Source: an uncultured Acetatifactor sp.
GTDB lineage: Bacteria; Bacillota; Clostridia; Lachnospirales; Lachnospiraceae
NCBI GenBank assembly: GCA_934433135.1
Contig: CAKRZO010000016.1
Coordinates: forward strand, 1 to 64,000
Reading direction: 5' to 3'
DNA: 64,000 nt
The notes beneath the pieces are model-generated. The model was given only the letters and a program-made list of their open reading frames with translations. It searched no databases and was not told the origin of the DNA. Shown here piece by piece: positions 1 to 8,303 of the stretch. The translations under genes were made by a program, and so were the position numbers. Position 1 is the first letter of the stretch. Each line of letters starts with the position of its first letter.

Positions 1-230
1 CTTTTTTCTGCCATCCTTAACGCCTCTGCTTACTCTATTCTCCCCAGCATAGCTGGGGGATTAGGGTTTTCATTTATCAATATATTTACCGGTTGCACAC
101 TTATCGATAGCTTCCGTACTAATCTAGCACACGTCTTACTATAAATTAACAAACAATATTGTCCGTTTTCTTTAAAATAATGCCTATGCCATAAACCGAT
201 ATCGGGGATGACCGTCAAAGATTCCTTAAC
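1..230 (-). mobile_element. Possible left end of an IS200/IS605-type element, cut by the window edge
   Basis: On the minus strand a perfect 7-bp hairpin with a 3-nt loop (42-58, CCCCAGC arms) is followed by GAGG and an ATG at 14-12 that begins Met-Ala-Glu-Lys-Lys and runs off the window. A compact subterminal hairpin just before a short ORF is typical of the left end of IS200-type Y1 transposase elements, and such transposases often begin this way in Clostridia. Only five codons are visible, so the assignment is inference. The rest of the interval shows no convincing coding sequence. Confidence 0.35.
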
Positions 231-232
231 GC

Positions 233-261
233 AAAAAAATCCCCTTATATAGGGGATTTTT
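233..261 (-). terminator. Intrinsic terminator downstream of hflX
   Basis: On the minus strand AATCCCCT/AGGGGATT arms close a short AT loop and are followed by seven T residues, 27 bases past the hflX stop codon. Confidence 0.85.
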
Positions 262-287
262 GGTATCTGATACCGATCGGAACAGAA

Positions 288-1433
288 TCAAAATTCGATA
301 TTAACATTTTTTTCCGAGGACTCTTTTTCCTTTAGATACAGCTTCTCCCGGATCATTCCGGCAAGTTCTCTGACACCGATGCCTTTCCCTGCCGCCATAT
401 AGATCTTATCCGTGCCGGTCTGGGGAAGGGTCTCTGCTCCTTTTAAATCCGCCTTGTTATAAACCGTAATCATGGGAATGTCTCCGGCGCCGAGGTCTCT
501 TAAGGTCTGTTCCGTCACTTCCATCTGGTGTTTGAACCCTTCATCCGAAAAATCCACCACCTGAATCAGCAGATCCGCATTTTTTACTTCTTCCAGAGTG
601 GATCGGAACGCATCTACCAGGTCATGGGGCAGTTTATGGATAAATCCTACCGTATCTGCCAGGAAAAAACTTTTACGATCCGGCAGTTCGATTTTCCGGA
701 CATAGGTTTCCAAGGTAGCAAACAGCATGTCCTTTTCCAGAACCCGTTTCTGTTCGTCCCGCTTATACAAGTCTACCATCCGGTTCATGATGGTGGACTT
801 ACCGGCATTGGTATACCCTACCAGCGCTGCCTGCGGAATGCCGGAACCTCCTCTTCTCTTTCTCTGGGTCTGGCGCTGCTTCTCCACCTTGGCCAGTTCC
901 TTTTTCAGTTCCGTAATCCGGTGCTCGATTTTACGCCGATCCAGCTCCAGCTTCTTTTCTCCGGCTCCCTTATTACTCATGCTGCCACTTCCGCCGCCCT
1001 GCCTGCTTAAAGCATCCCTCATACCCACCAGTCGCGGCAGAAGATACTTCAACCTTGCCGTTTCCACCTGCAGAACCGCTTCCCTGGTCTTCGCCCGTTT
1101 TGCAAAAATATCCAGAATCAGTCCGGTACGATCCAGAATGGGAAGTTCCAGTTCCTCATTTAAGTTTCTCACCTGGGAAGGCGACAGGGTATTATCAAAA
1201 ATAACCGCCTGCGCTCCCGTTTCTGCCGCATATTCCCTGACTTCTTTGACTTTTCCCGTTCCGATATACAGGGACTTGTTGATCGCACTCATTTTCTGCG
1301 TCAGGATCCCGACTACCTGCATCTCACAGGCCTGCGCCAGATCGGCCAGTTCCTCCATGGAACGTTCAAAATCCTCCGTTTCGTCTGTTTCCACGCCGAC
1401 CAGCAATACTTTTTCTTTTTCCTCTTCCCTCAT
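288..1433 (-). CDS. hflX: GTPase HflX
   Basis: Ribosome-associated GTPase that splits stalled or stress-inactivated 70S ribosomes. The protein has the HflX N-terminal domain (roughly residues 5-170, with the glycine-rich segment GGGSGSMSNKGAGE), a helical linker, then a GTPase domain with G1 GYTNAGKST, G3 DTVGF followed by IHKLPHDLVDAFRSTLEE, and G4 NKAD. Length of about 381 residues is normal for the family. I chose the ATG at 1431-1433 (MREEEKEKVLLVGVE) because homologues begin close to this segment. An upstream in-frame ATG at 1467-1469 lies inside a dispersed intergenic repeat. It appears to be a single-gene unit with its own terminator. Confidence 0.95.
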   Translation of the reverse strand: MREEEKEKVLLVGVETDETEDFERSMEELADLAQACEMQVVGILTQKMSAINKSLYIGTGKVKEVREYAAETGAQAVIFDNTLSPSQVRNLNEELELPILDRTGLILDIFAKRAKTREAVLQVETARLKYLLPRLVGMRDALSRQGGGSGSMSNKGAGEKKLELDRRKIEHRITELKKELAKVEKQRQTQRKRRGGSGIPQAALVGYTNAGKSTIMNRMVDLYKRDEQKRVLEKDMLFATLETYVRKIELPDRKSFFLADTVGFIHKLPHDLVDAFRSTLEEVKNADLLIQVVDFSDEGFKHQMEVTEQTLRDLGAGDIPMITVYNKADLKGAETLPQTGTDKIYMAAGKGIGVRELAGMIREKLYLKEKESSEKNVNIEF

Positions 1434-1460
1434 ATAAATTACGTTTCCTTCCTCATTTTT

Positions 1461-1529
1461 AATCCCCATTCCGCAGATGCTTTAGCATCGGAGGAATCGG
1501 ATCAATGGCTACTTTGTGACGCCAGCGGT
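1461..1529. repeat. Dispersed modular repeat, gamma module
   Basis: Contains CCATTCCGCAGATGC, TTTAGCATCGGAGGAATC and TTTGTGACGCC, shared with the copy at 38656-38724 and partly with 32563-32597. It ends in AATGGGGATTAA on the minus strand, directly upstream of hflX. The inner part forms a short hairpin (GATGC/GCATC). Confidence 0.75.
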
Positions 1530-1532
1530 ACT

Positions 1533-1695
1533 GGTACACCGTCCTGCAAATAACCAGACCAAATAACTTGCCTGAATTTTCATCTACTGCATCAGAAAAA
1601 CTTAACGTAGCCCGCTACGCCTGCGTTTTTCTTCTTTGTAGATTAAAAATTCATTCTTCGTTATTGATCCAGTTATTTCTTGTACGCTGCACTAG
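1533..1695. repeat. Dispersed repeat with GTACACCGTCCTGCAAA core, copy 1
   Basis: Positions 1533-1571 and 1679-1695 match 7496-7533 and 7536-7552 almost base for base. Here the two blocks are separated by about 107 bases that include a GTAGC/GCTAC hairpin; in the other copy they are almost adjacent. The right end supplies the TAG stop codon of the downstream histidine kinase gene. Confidence 0.7.
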
Positions 1696-3218
1696 GCCGA
1701 TTCCAGTTCAAACCAGAATAAGACTCCGTTGGTATAATTTTCCACTCCGTAAGCGCCGTTCATGGAGTCCATGATGGCCTTTACAATGGAGAGGCCGACG
1801 CCGCTTCCGCCGTATTCTCTGGTTCTGGCTTTATCCACTTTATAGAACTTCTCCCACAAACGGGGGATGGACTCTTCCGGTATGGGTTTCCCGGTATTGA
1901 ATACCGATACTCTTACTTTGCCATCCTTTTCCTGAATTTTTACTTCTATCAGTTTTTCATTCTCACGGCTTTGTTCCTCCGGATTTTGAGATGTCCGGCT
2001 CTCCGGATTCTGCACGGCTCCGGCCTCACAATGGTTTACGGCATTGCTGAAGTAGTTCATAAACACTTCTTCCAGTTTAAACTCATCTCCCCATACGAAC
2101 GCAGGAGATTCCCCGACTTCTCTTACCGTAATCCGGTTCTGCTTCGTCAAAATCCCGGCGGACTGTAAGTAACTGCGTATCATGGCCGCAATATCAAAGC
2201 GTTCCATGGTAACGGTATCATTCCCGCATTCCAGCTGATTTAACGTCATAAGCTTCTTTACCATCTGATTCATCTTACCGGCTTCATCTACAATGACATC
2301 GCAATAAAACTTCATTTCCTCCGGATCCTCGGTAATTCCGTCCTGCAGACCTTCCGCATAGCCCTGAATCAGTGCAATCGGTGTCTTCAGTTCATGGGAA
2401 ACATTGGCCAGGAACTCTTTGCGCATCTGATCCACTTTTTCTTTCTTTTCGATATCTCTTTGCAGTTCGTTATTTGCCGTCTTTAATTCCGATATGGTTT
2501 TCTCCAGCGTTTCCGCCAGCTGATTCATATTATCGCCCAGCATTTCAATTTCATTGCGGGTGTGTCCGTGATATCTGGCATCAAAATCCAGCCGGATCAT
2601 TTTTTCCGATATTGCCGCCAGCTCCTGAATCGGATCCGTCACTTTTTGGGTAATCAACCAGATCAAAAGACCGCCCACCACAATCGCCGTAAGTCCGATA
2701 TAAGCCAGAAAACGGTTGGCCAGCATAACGCTGTCCCGGATACTTTCCAACGGAGTACAGATCAGGTACGCATTTCCGTCCTCCAGAATCCCGAATCTGC
2801 CCAGGTACTCCGTCTTATTTACTCCGGACCGGTAAAAAAAGTGCTCCACGGTATCAGCCTGTACCTGATAGCCTCCGATACGGTAAAATATAACGGAATT
2901 TTTAAATTCTTCCCCGCCGTTTGGCGTTGCAAATACCATTCTGCTATTGGTATCCACTACCACGGCAAAAATATTATTTTCGAAACTGGAAACCATGAAA
3001 TTTTCCATCTCTTCGGAAGATAATCCGGACGTACTCACTGCCTGACGAACCGTCTCATAAGCGGAATTAATGGATTCCACTTTTCTTCTGACATAATACT
3101 TTTCCAGGAAAGTATTATTGATAAACCAACAGCCGACTATCGTTGCTGTCAAAAGGCCGATAAAACTCAAAGCAAACTGCCTTCTGATTGAATGCTTTAT
3201 TCTCTTGTGATTTTTCAT
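1692..3218 (-). CDS. Sensor histidine kinase of a two-component system
   Basis: Membrane-bound histidine kinase that presumably phosphorylates the adjacent OmpR-type regulator. In order: basic N-terminus, TM1 (about residues 13-35), an extracellular sensor region of about 130 residues, TM2 (AYIGLTAIVVGGLLIWLI), a HAMP linker, a HisKA dimerisation helix with the phosphoacceptor in HELKTPIALIQGY, and a HATPase domain with the G2-type motif GGSGVGLSIVK. The length of 508 residues is ordinary. The start at 3216-3218 is chosen because GGGGA stands 5-6 bases upstream; an in-frame ATG at 3230 has no ribosome binding site. The stop codon lies in a dispersed repeat. The signal sensed is unknown. Confidence 0.93.
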   Translation of the reverse strand: MKNHKRIKHSIRRQFALSFIGLLTATIVGCWFINNTFLEKYYVRRKVESINSAYETVRQAVSTSGLSSEEMENFMVSSFENNIFAVVVDTNSRMVFATPNGGEEFKNSVIFYRIGGYQVQADTVEHFFYRSGVNKTEYLGRFGILEDGNAYLICTPLESIRDSVMLANRFLAYIGLTAIVVGGLLIWLITQKVTDPIQELAAISEKMIRLDFDARYHGHTRNEIEMLGDNMNQLAETLEKTISELKTANNELQRDIEKKEKVDQMRKEFLANVSHELKTPIALIQGYAEGLQDGITEDPEEMKFYCDVIVDEAGKMNQMVKKLMTLNQLECGNDTVTMERFDIAAMIRSYLQSAGILTKQNRITVREVGESPAFVWGDEFKLEEVFMNYFSNAVNHCEAGAVQNPESRTSQNPEEQSRENEKLIEVKIQEKDGKVRVSVFNTGKPIPEESIPRLWEKFYKVDKARTREYGGSGVGLSIVKAIMDSMNGAYGVENYTNGVLFWFELESA

Positions 3219-3230
3219 ACGAATCCCCAT

Positions 3231-3257
3231 TTCTAAGCAACTTTGTCGCGAAGAGGC
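3231..3257. repeat. Partial alpha module of the dispersed modular repeat
   Basis: AAGCAACTTTGTCGCGAAGAGGCGAA resembles the AGCGACTTCGTCGCGAGGTGGCGAA segment at 32424-32448. It fills the gap between the response regulator and kinase genes and contributes the GGGGA upstream of the kinase start. Confidence 0.6.
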
Positions 3258-3260
3258 GAA

Positions 3261-3932
3261 TTATTGTTCTTCTTCCATCTTGTAACCCATACCCCATATG
3301 GTCTTGATCATTTCTCCTTTTCCCCCCAGTTTGCTGCGCAGCTTTTTTACATGGGTATCAATGGTTCTGGCATCTCCGAAATAATCATAATTCCATACAT
3401 GGTTTAATATTTTTTCACGGGAAAGCGCAATGCCCTTATTTTCCATAAAATAGCAAAGAAGTTCAAACTCCTTATAGCTTAACTCAACTTCCTTGCCGTC
3501 AATCGTCACGCTGTGGGCGCCTTTGTCCACTTCAATGCCGCCGCAGGAAAGTCTGTCCTGATTTTCTCCTTTGCCTGCTCTCCTTAAAATTGCCTCAACC
3601 CTGGCTACCAGTATTTTGGGACTGAAGGGTTTGGCAATGTATTCATCCACTCCGAGAGAGAACCCCTGCAGCTCGTCCTGCTCATCTCCCCTTGCCGTAA
3701 GCATGATAATGGGAACCTGCGAATAGCTTCTGATTTCTCTGCAAACCTGCCAGCCGTCCATCTTCGGCATCATAACATCCAGAACCACCAGCGCAATCTC
3801 CTTATCCCGAAAAAAAATGTCCACTGCTTCTTCTCCGTCCTGCGCTTCCACAACTTCGAAATTGCTTCTGACAAGGAAATCCCTTACCAGTTTCCTCATC
3901 CGGCTTTCATCGTCCACTACTAAAATCTTCAT
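3261..3932 (-). CDS. OmpR/PhoB-family response regulator
   Basis: Transcription factor of the two-component pair. The receiver domain (residues 1-115) has the acidic pair in VVDDESR, the phosphoacceptor Asp in LVVLDVMMPKMDGW and the conserved Lys in IAKPFSPK. The C-terminal winged helix (about 130-223) carries the typical SYKEFELLCYF and RTIDTHVKKLRSKL segments. The ATG at 3930-3932 follows GGAGGGATACG, so the longer open frame upstream is not used. It precedes its kinase by 42 bases and is divergent from ssrA. Confidence 0.95.
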   Translation of the reverse strand: MKILVVDDESRMRKLVRDFLVRSNFEVVEAQDGEEAVDIFFRDKEIALVVLDVMMPKMDGWQVCREIRSYSQVPIIMLTARGDEQDELQGFSLGVDEYIAKPFSPKILVARVEAILRRAGKGENQDRLSCGGIEVDKGAHSVTIDGKEVELSYKEFELLCYFMENKGIALSREKILNHVWNYDYFGDARTIDTHVKKLRSKLGGKGEMIKTIWGMGYKMEEEQ

Positions 3933-4039
3933 CGTATCCCTCCGCGTTTTCGATTTTCTGCTCTTTTTATAGTAACACAAAACCGCAGGACTGTATATCC
4001 TTTTAACACTAAATTCACAAATATGGATATCAAAAGCAT

Positions 4040-4068
4040 TTGACATCCTCCGCGAAATCGCGTATAAT
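4040..4068 (+). promoter_or_regulatory. Sigma-A promoter of ssrA
   Basis: Consensus TTGACA (4040-4045) and TATAAT (4063-4068) with an exact 17-bp spacer, ending 46 bases before the tmRNA 5' end. Confidence 0.9.
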
Positions 4069-4114
4069 AATCTTACCGAATGGGAAAACTGCCAAGGCGC
4101 TGTGGTTTTTATGC

Positions 4115-4479
4115 GGGGTAGTAAAGGTTTCGACAGGGGTCTTGCAGCTGGAGAAGCTATCCGTTGTGACACGTTAATCACACAATTAAATTAAACGCTG
4201 AAGATAATAATTTAGCATTTGCAGCGTAAGCTGTAAATAATCGCCTTTATGGCGGCTGTCCGCTCCGGAACACTCACATTTCGGAAACCGGGCATCATCC
4301 TTGTGAGAAACGACATGTGCCAAGCTTTGCACACATGGGCGTATTATGAAGCTACCAAGCGTGTCGGGCTGTTCGTTTCCCGGCTCAGGAGGGAATGGGG
4401 TAATCCACGATAACGGACTATGATAGTAGAAGGACAGGGAATAGGCTTTTGGACACGGGTTCGACTCCCGTCTACTCCA
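4115..4479 (+). ncRNA. ssrA: Transfer-messenger RNA (tmRNA)
   Basis: Rescues stalled ribosomes by trans-translation with SmpB. The 5' GGGGTAG pairs with 3' CTACTCC to form the tRNA-like acceptor stem, and the T-arm is GGACACGGGTTCGACTCCCG. The 5' part contains the usual GTTTCGACAGGGGT D-loop region. The tag reading frame starts at a likely GCT resume codon (4197-4199), after a TTAAAC hexamer, and ends with TAA at 4227-4229, giving AEDNNLAFAA after the charged alanine. CCA is not encoded after the discriminator A at 4479. A strong promoter lies upstream and a bidirectional terminator separates it from convergent smpB. Confidence 0.96.
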
Positions 4480-4496
4480 TTCTGCACTTAACAACC

Positions 4497-4522
4497 AAAA
4501 AAGAGGCGCAGGCCTCTTTTTT
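4497..4522. terminator. Bidirectional terminator between ssrA and smpB
   Basis: AAAAGAGGC and GCCTCTTTT arms around a 4-nt loop, with an A-run on one side and a T-run on the other, so it can serve both convergent genes. Confidence 0.85.
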
Positions 4523-4574
4523 ATGTTTTTTGCCGTTTTGACACATAGATTTTGTTTTATGGCTTATGTTGTCA

Positions 4575-5042
4575 TTACAAATTTCGCACCTTAAACTCTT
4601 TCTCCACCTCTCTTCTCTGATCTTTTTTGGCAATATCCTGTCTCTTGTCATACAGCTTCTTTCCTCTTGCCAGTCCGATCTCGACTTTTACTTTGCCTTC
4701 TTTGAAATAAACCTGCAACGGCACTAACGTATAACCTTTCTCCGCCACTTTGCCGGTAAGCTTCCGGATTTCGTATTTGTGCATCAACAGCTTCTTAACC
4801 CGCAAAGGATCCTTGTTAAAAATATTTCCTTTTTCATAAGGGCTGACATGCATGCCATATACGAAGACCTCTCCGTTTTCAATCCGGATAAAAGCTTCCT
4901 TAATGCTGCATTTTCCCATACGCATGGATTTTACTTCCGTACCGTGCAGCGCAATTCCTGCTTCATAATTTTCATCAATGAAAAAATCATGATACGCTTT
5001 TTTATTATTCGCAATCAGCTTCTGCGTCTCTTTTTTTGCCAT
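4575..5042 (-). CDS. smpB: SsrA-binding protein SmpB
   Basis: Binds the tRNA-like domain of tmRNA and delivers it to stalled ribosomes. The 155-residue protein shows the SmpB core: NKKAYHDFFIDENYEAGI, LHGTEVKSMR, and the basic C-terminal tail GLARGKKLYDKRQDIAKKD. The start at 5040-5042 follows GGAAAGGAGCAGT; upstream in-frame codons run into repeat DNA. Its convergent placement next to ssrA is consistent with a shared role. Confidence 0.97.
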   Translation of the reverse strand: MAKKETQKLIANNKKAYHDFFIDENYEAGIALHGTEVKSMRMGKCSIKEAFIRIENGEVFVYGMHVSPYEKGNIFNKDPLRVKKLLMHKYEIRKLTGKVAEKGYTLVPLQVYFKEGKVKVEIGLARGKKLYDKRQDIAKKDQRREVEKEFKVRNL

Positions 5043-5079
5043 ACTGCTCCTTTCCACTACTCTCCATTTTCGAGCGATG

Positions 5080-5255
5080 TTTCACACTAATCCTAATTTC
5101 CGAGTGACTATGTCGCGAGGTGACGAAGAGAATTTCGCGCAGGCGATTTCTCTTCTGCCATAAATGCAATTTGTTTTCGCTCAGAAACAAATTGCGGTGT
5201 GAAAAAAATGCATTAAAGTACAATGCACTGCGTTTCAACGTGATTTTTCACATTA
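5080..5255. repeat. Full copy of the dispersed modular repeat (alpha plus beta modules)
   Basis: Shares TGTCGCGAGGTGACGAAGAG, AGGCGATTTCTCTTCTGCCA, TTTTCGCTCAGAAACAAATT and CGTTTCAACGTGATTTTTCA with 32411-32560. The beta module is an inverted repeat (GTGAAAAA with TTTTTCAC). It fills the space between rnr and smpB. Confidence 0.85.
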
Positions 5256-7412
5256 CTCTATAATAGAAAAATCAACAGTTCTGGTAAAGCGGTCGGTTCC
5301 GTCCACGCGAACCTTCACCGGCATTCCCAGTTTATACGTTTTTCCGGTAGACTGCCCCTTCATCTCATAGGTAGATTCTTCATAGTAAAAATAATCCCCG
5401 GGCAGCTTGGAAACATGAACCATTCCTTCCACCGTATCCGGCAGTTCCACGAAAAGTCCCCATGTCATAATTCCGCTTATGATGCCGTCAAAACACTGTC
5501 CGATCTTATCTTCCATAAATTCTGTTTTTTTCAGCTTATCCGTCTCCCGCTCTGCTTCATCCGCTCTGCGTTCTGTTACCGAAGACTGTTTGCAGACACC
5601 GGGAAGAATCTCCCGGTAATGCGCCATTCTCTCCTCCGTCAGCCTTCCTCTTAACTGCTCCTTGATGATCCGGTGGATCTGCAGATCCGGGTACCTCCTG
5701 ATCGGAGAAGTAAAATGACAGTAGAACTGACAGGCCAGGCCGAAATGTCCGGTGCATTCCGTACTGTAAACCGCTTTCTTCATACTGCGCAGCGCAAGCC
5801 GGCTGATCAGACCTTCCTCCGGTGTTCCTTCTATGCCGGTTAAAAGCTTCTGGATCTCCTTCGGATGAACTTCCTGTGCACCGGTTCGTCCGATCCCTCT
5901 TCCGTTCGTTCTCATATAATAGCCGAAGTTCTGAAGAAAAGCTGCCAGCTTCTGAATTTTGTCCGGATCCGGCACATCATGCACACGATACACAAAAGGA
6001 GTCTCCATCCAGTAAAAATGCTGTGCTACCGTCTCATTCGCCGCCAGCATGAATTCCTCGATAATATCAGTGGCCACATTTCTTTCGTAAGGCTCGATTT
6101 TAAGAGGATGACCGTTCGAATCCACATAAATTTTGCATTCCGGAAAATCAAAGTTCACCGCGCCTCTTCTTTGCCGCCGTTTCCTCAATTTTCCCGCCAG
6201 TTCTTCCATCCGCCGGAACATCGGATACAGTTCCTTACAGTCTGCATACGCTTCCTGATCAATGGCTCCTTCTTCCTCCAGAAGCTTCTTTACCACAGGG
6301 TAACTCATTCTTTTGGTAACATGTATCACAGATTCACAAAGCTCGTAATCGACTACTTCTCCTGCATCGCTTAATTTCATCAGACAGCTGAGCGCCAGTC
6401 TGTCCTCTCCGGCATTCAGAGAACAGATTCCATTGGACAGGGTACGGGGCAGCATGGGAATCACCCGATCCGTCAGATAAACACTGGTGCCGCGCTTTAA
6501 CGCTTCCCTGTCCAGAGCGGAATTCTCCTGCACATAATTGGCCACATCCGCAATGTGGACTCCCAGATGATAAAAACCGTCCTCATACGAAAGGCTGACC
6601 GCGTCATCCAGATCCTTGGCATCTTCTCCGTCTATGGTCACCATGGTAACCTTACGAAGATCCCGCCTTCCCGCACGATCCGCTTCCGATACCTCCCTGG
6701 CAATGCGCACTGCCTGATTTTTTACTTTTTCACTGAACTCCACCGGCAGATCATAGCCCTTTATAATCGAAAGGATATCCACTCCCGGATCATCCTTATG
6801 CCCGAGAACCTCTATGATTTTTCCTTCCGGTTTCCGATTTTTCGACCCGTAGTCCAGCAGTCTGACAACCACTTTGCTTCCGTTTACCACACCTTCCGGA
6901 TTCTTCTGAGGAATAAAAATATCCGAAGGAAACTTAGGATTATCCGGGATCATAAAGCCAAATGTCTCTCCCGACCGGTCATAAGTACCTACCACGTCCC
7001 GGATTCCATGCTCCAGAACCCGGATTACCTGTGCCTCCTTACGCTTTCCGGAAGCCTCATCCAATAGAACCACTTCCACAAGATCCTTATAAAAAGCTCC
7101 GCCGGTTCGGTCTTCCGGAACAAAAAGGTCTTCTTTTTCTCCTTCCAGCTCTACAAAACCATAACCCTTGGGATGACTGATAAAGGTCCCGGTAAGAACC
7201 TTGTGATTAGATTTTACATATTTTCCTTTGACGGTCAGCATAAGCTTACCTTCTATAAGAAGTTCCTCCAGAATATGGTGAAATTCTTCCCTGTCCTCTC
7301 TGGATACCTGAAGAAATACCGCCATTTCCTTTTCTTTCATCGGCACATAAAGCTCATCCCTCACCAGATCACAGATCACTTTTTTACGCTTTTCTCTGAT
7401 ATTAACATCCAT
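5253..7412 (-). CDS. rnr: Ribonuclease R
   Basis: Processive 3'-5' exoribonuclease that degrades structured RNA, and in the tmRNA pathway the non-stop message. The 719-residue protein has an N-terminal winged-helix/OB region, a cold-shock domain (SHPKGYGFVELEGEKEDLFV), a second OB region, the RNB catalytic domain with the acidic metal-binding motif DGEDAKDLDDAVSL (about residues 266-280) and the TSPIRRYPDLQIHR segment, and a C-terminal S1 domain (FDGIISGIMTWGLFVELPDTVEG). The ATG at 7410-7412 has GGAG 8 bases upstream. In Firmicutes secG-rnr-smpB is a common gene order, as seen here, though a terminator separates secG. Confidence 0.97.
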   Translation of the reverse strand: MDVNIREKRKKVICDLVRDELYVPMKEKEMAVFLQVSREDREEFHHILEELLIEGKLMLTVKGKYVKSNHKVLTGTFISHPKGYGFVELEGEKEDLFVPEDRTGGAFYKDLVEVVLLDEASGKRKEAQVIRVLEHGIRDVVGTYDRSGETFGFMIPDNPKFPSDIFIPQKNPEGVVNGSKVVVRLLDYGSKNRKPEGKIIEVLGHKDDPGVDILSIIKGYDLPVEFSEKVKNQAVRIAREVSEADRAGRRDLRKVTMVTIDGEDAKDLDDAVSLSYEDGFYHLGVHIADVANYVQENSALDREALKRGTSVYLTDRVIPMLPRTLSNGICSLNAGEDRLALSCLMKLSDAGEVVDYELCESVIHVTKRMSYPVVKKLLEEEGAIDQEAYADCKELYPMFRRMEELAGKLRKRRQRRGAVNFDFPECKIYVDSNGHPLKIEPYERNVATDIIEEFMLAANETVAQHFYWMETPFVYRVHDVPDPDKIQKLAAFLQNFGYYMRTNGRGIGRTGAQEVHPKEIQKLLTGIEGTPEEGLISRLALRSMKKAVYSTECTGHFGLACQFYCHFTSPIRRYPDLQIHRIIKEQLRGRLTEERMAHYREILPGVCKQSSVTERRADEAERETDKLKKTEFMEDKIGQCFDGIISGIMTWGLFVELPDTVEGMVHVSKLPGDYFYYEESTYEMKGQSTGKTYKLGMPVKVRVDGTDRFTRTVDFSIIE

Positions 7413-7495
7413 TCTGCTCACTCCAGATAAACGGACAATTTATTACCCGTTTGCGTTAAATTGTCCGTTGGCAACACATTTCCCGTTGGCAGCAA

Positions 7496-7552
7496 GTACA
7501 CCGTCCTGCAAAGAACCAGACCAAACAACTTGCTTCTTGTACGTTGCACTAG
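7496..7552. repeat. Dispersed repeat with GTACACCGTCCTGCAAA core, copy 2
   Basis: Compact copy of the element at 1533-1695. The flanking bases 7430-7470 also contain an inverted pair GGACAATTTATTACCCG / CGTTAAATTGTCCG upstream of rnr. Confidence 0.65.
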
Positions 7553-7569
7553 TTTCTCAATAACATAAC

Positions 7570-7598
7570 AAAAGCACTCTATTCCACTAGAGTGCTTT
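7570..7598 (-). terminator. Intrinsic terminator downstream of secG
   Basis: AAAGCACTCTA/TAGAGTGCTTT stem with a 6-nt loop, 24 bases beyond the secG stop codon, followed by a weak T-rich tail on the minus strand. Confidence 0.75.
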
Positions 7599-7621
7599 GT
7601 CTTCTTTTCACTGAATTGTTA

Positions 7622-7861
7622 TCAGAATATACTCAGATTCAGTATAACCGCAAACAGGATAAAACATACGGCAAGCCACTTGGTAATCTTGACCAAAAGG
7701 CCTTCCATGGAACGTCCCTTATTCTTACCCCAGTAAGTCTCAGCCATTCCGCTTATTGCGCCAAGCCCTTCTGTCTTACCTTCCTGCATCAATACCAACA
7801 CTGTAAGTGCAATACATATAATAACAAATACAACTGTTAAAACAATTTTCAGCGCTTCCAT
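7622..7861 (-). CDS. secG: Preprotein translocase subunit SecG
   Basis: Small subunit of the SecYEG protein-export channel. The 79-residue protein has two membrane segments (residues 3-20 and 55-75) around the conserved cytosolic loop VLMQEGKTEGLGAISG. The start is set by AGGAGGTGTGGAA directly before the ATG at 7859-7861. A promoter with 17-bp spacing lies immediately upstream and a terminator downstream, so it is transcribed largely alone. Confidence 0.95.
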   Translation of the reverse strand: MEALKIVLTVVFVIICIALTVLVLMQEGKTEGLGAISGMAETYWGKNKGRSMEGLLVKITKWLAVCFILFAVILNLSIF

Positions 7862-7891
7862 TTCCACACCTCCTAATGTCAAGCAATATAC

Positions 7892-7920
7892 ATTGTACCA
7901 TAATCTGTTAAAAAGTGCAA
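7892..7920 (-). promoter_or_regulatory. Sigma-A promoter of secG
   Basis: On the minus strand TTGCAC and TACAAT are separated by 17 bp, about 30 bases before the secG start codon. Confidence 0.75.
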
Positions 7921-7938
7921 CAAATTTTTAAACTACTG

Positions 7939-8139
7939 TTACGCAAAAGGTAACCCCAAAAAAACATATGCAAGCGCACACAGAATAATTAAAATCAAAA
8001 GACTTGGCAGCCACAGGGTAAATAAAGCTGCGAAGCACATAGCAGGAACATCACCTTTTTCCAGCTCTGACATCTTTTCCTTATTCTGTTTCTCGATATC
8101 CTGATTCCGGTACTTTTTCAGATGCTTCCAGATTGCCAT
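7939..8139 (-). CDS. Small membrane protein of unknown function
   Basis: A 66-residue protein with a charged N-terminal half (KHLKKYRNQDIEKQNKEKMSELEKG, quoted in part as residues 5-29) and one long or two short hydrophobic segments at residues 33-64 (LFTLWLPSLLILIILCALAY). AGGAGGAGCAT before the ATG at 8137-8139 is a near-ideal ribosome binding site, which supports real translation. It lies between the peptide importer operon and secG on the same strand. I do not recognise the family. Confidence 0.7.
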   Translation of the reverse strand: MAIWKHLKKYRNQDIEKQNKEKMSELEKGDVPAMCFAALFTLWLPSLLILIILCALAYVFLGLPFA

Positions 8140-8303
8140 ATGCTCCTCCTTTCTGCTTTTACTCTTGCTATTTCTTACTTCTGATTTCCTGCCGTTCGTT
8201 CCCTCTGCTGTTTTTCTTTTCCGGTATTTCTTCTTTAATGTTTTCTTCTTTTTTTATCCGCAGAATGCCTTCAGATCAAATTCGTTTCACGCTTTCGCTT
8301 TCG

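Noticed and set aside
30..218. Minus-strand frame of 62 codons
   Set aside because: Begins with TTG, has no ribosome binding site and overlaps the hairpin of the possible IS end.
727..1437. Plus-strand open frame of 236 codons
   Set aside because: Lies opposite hflX, is Ser-rich with low complexity and has no ribosome binding site. It is a shadow of the real gene.
4186..4494. Open frame of 102 codons on the minus strand
   Set aside because: It is antisense to the tmRNA; the region is fully explained by the conserved ssrA structure.
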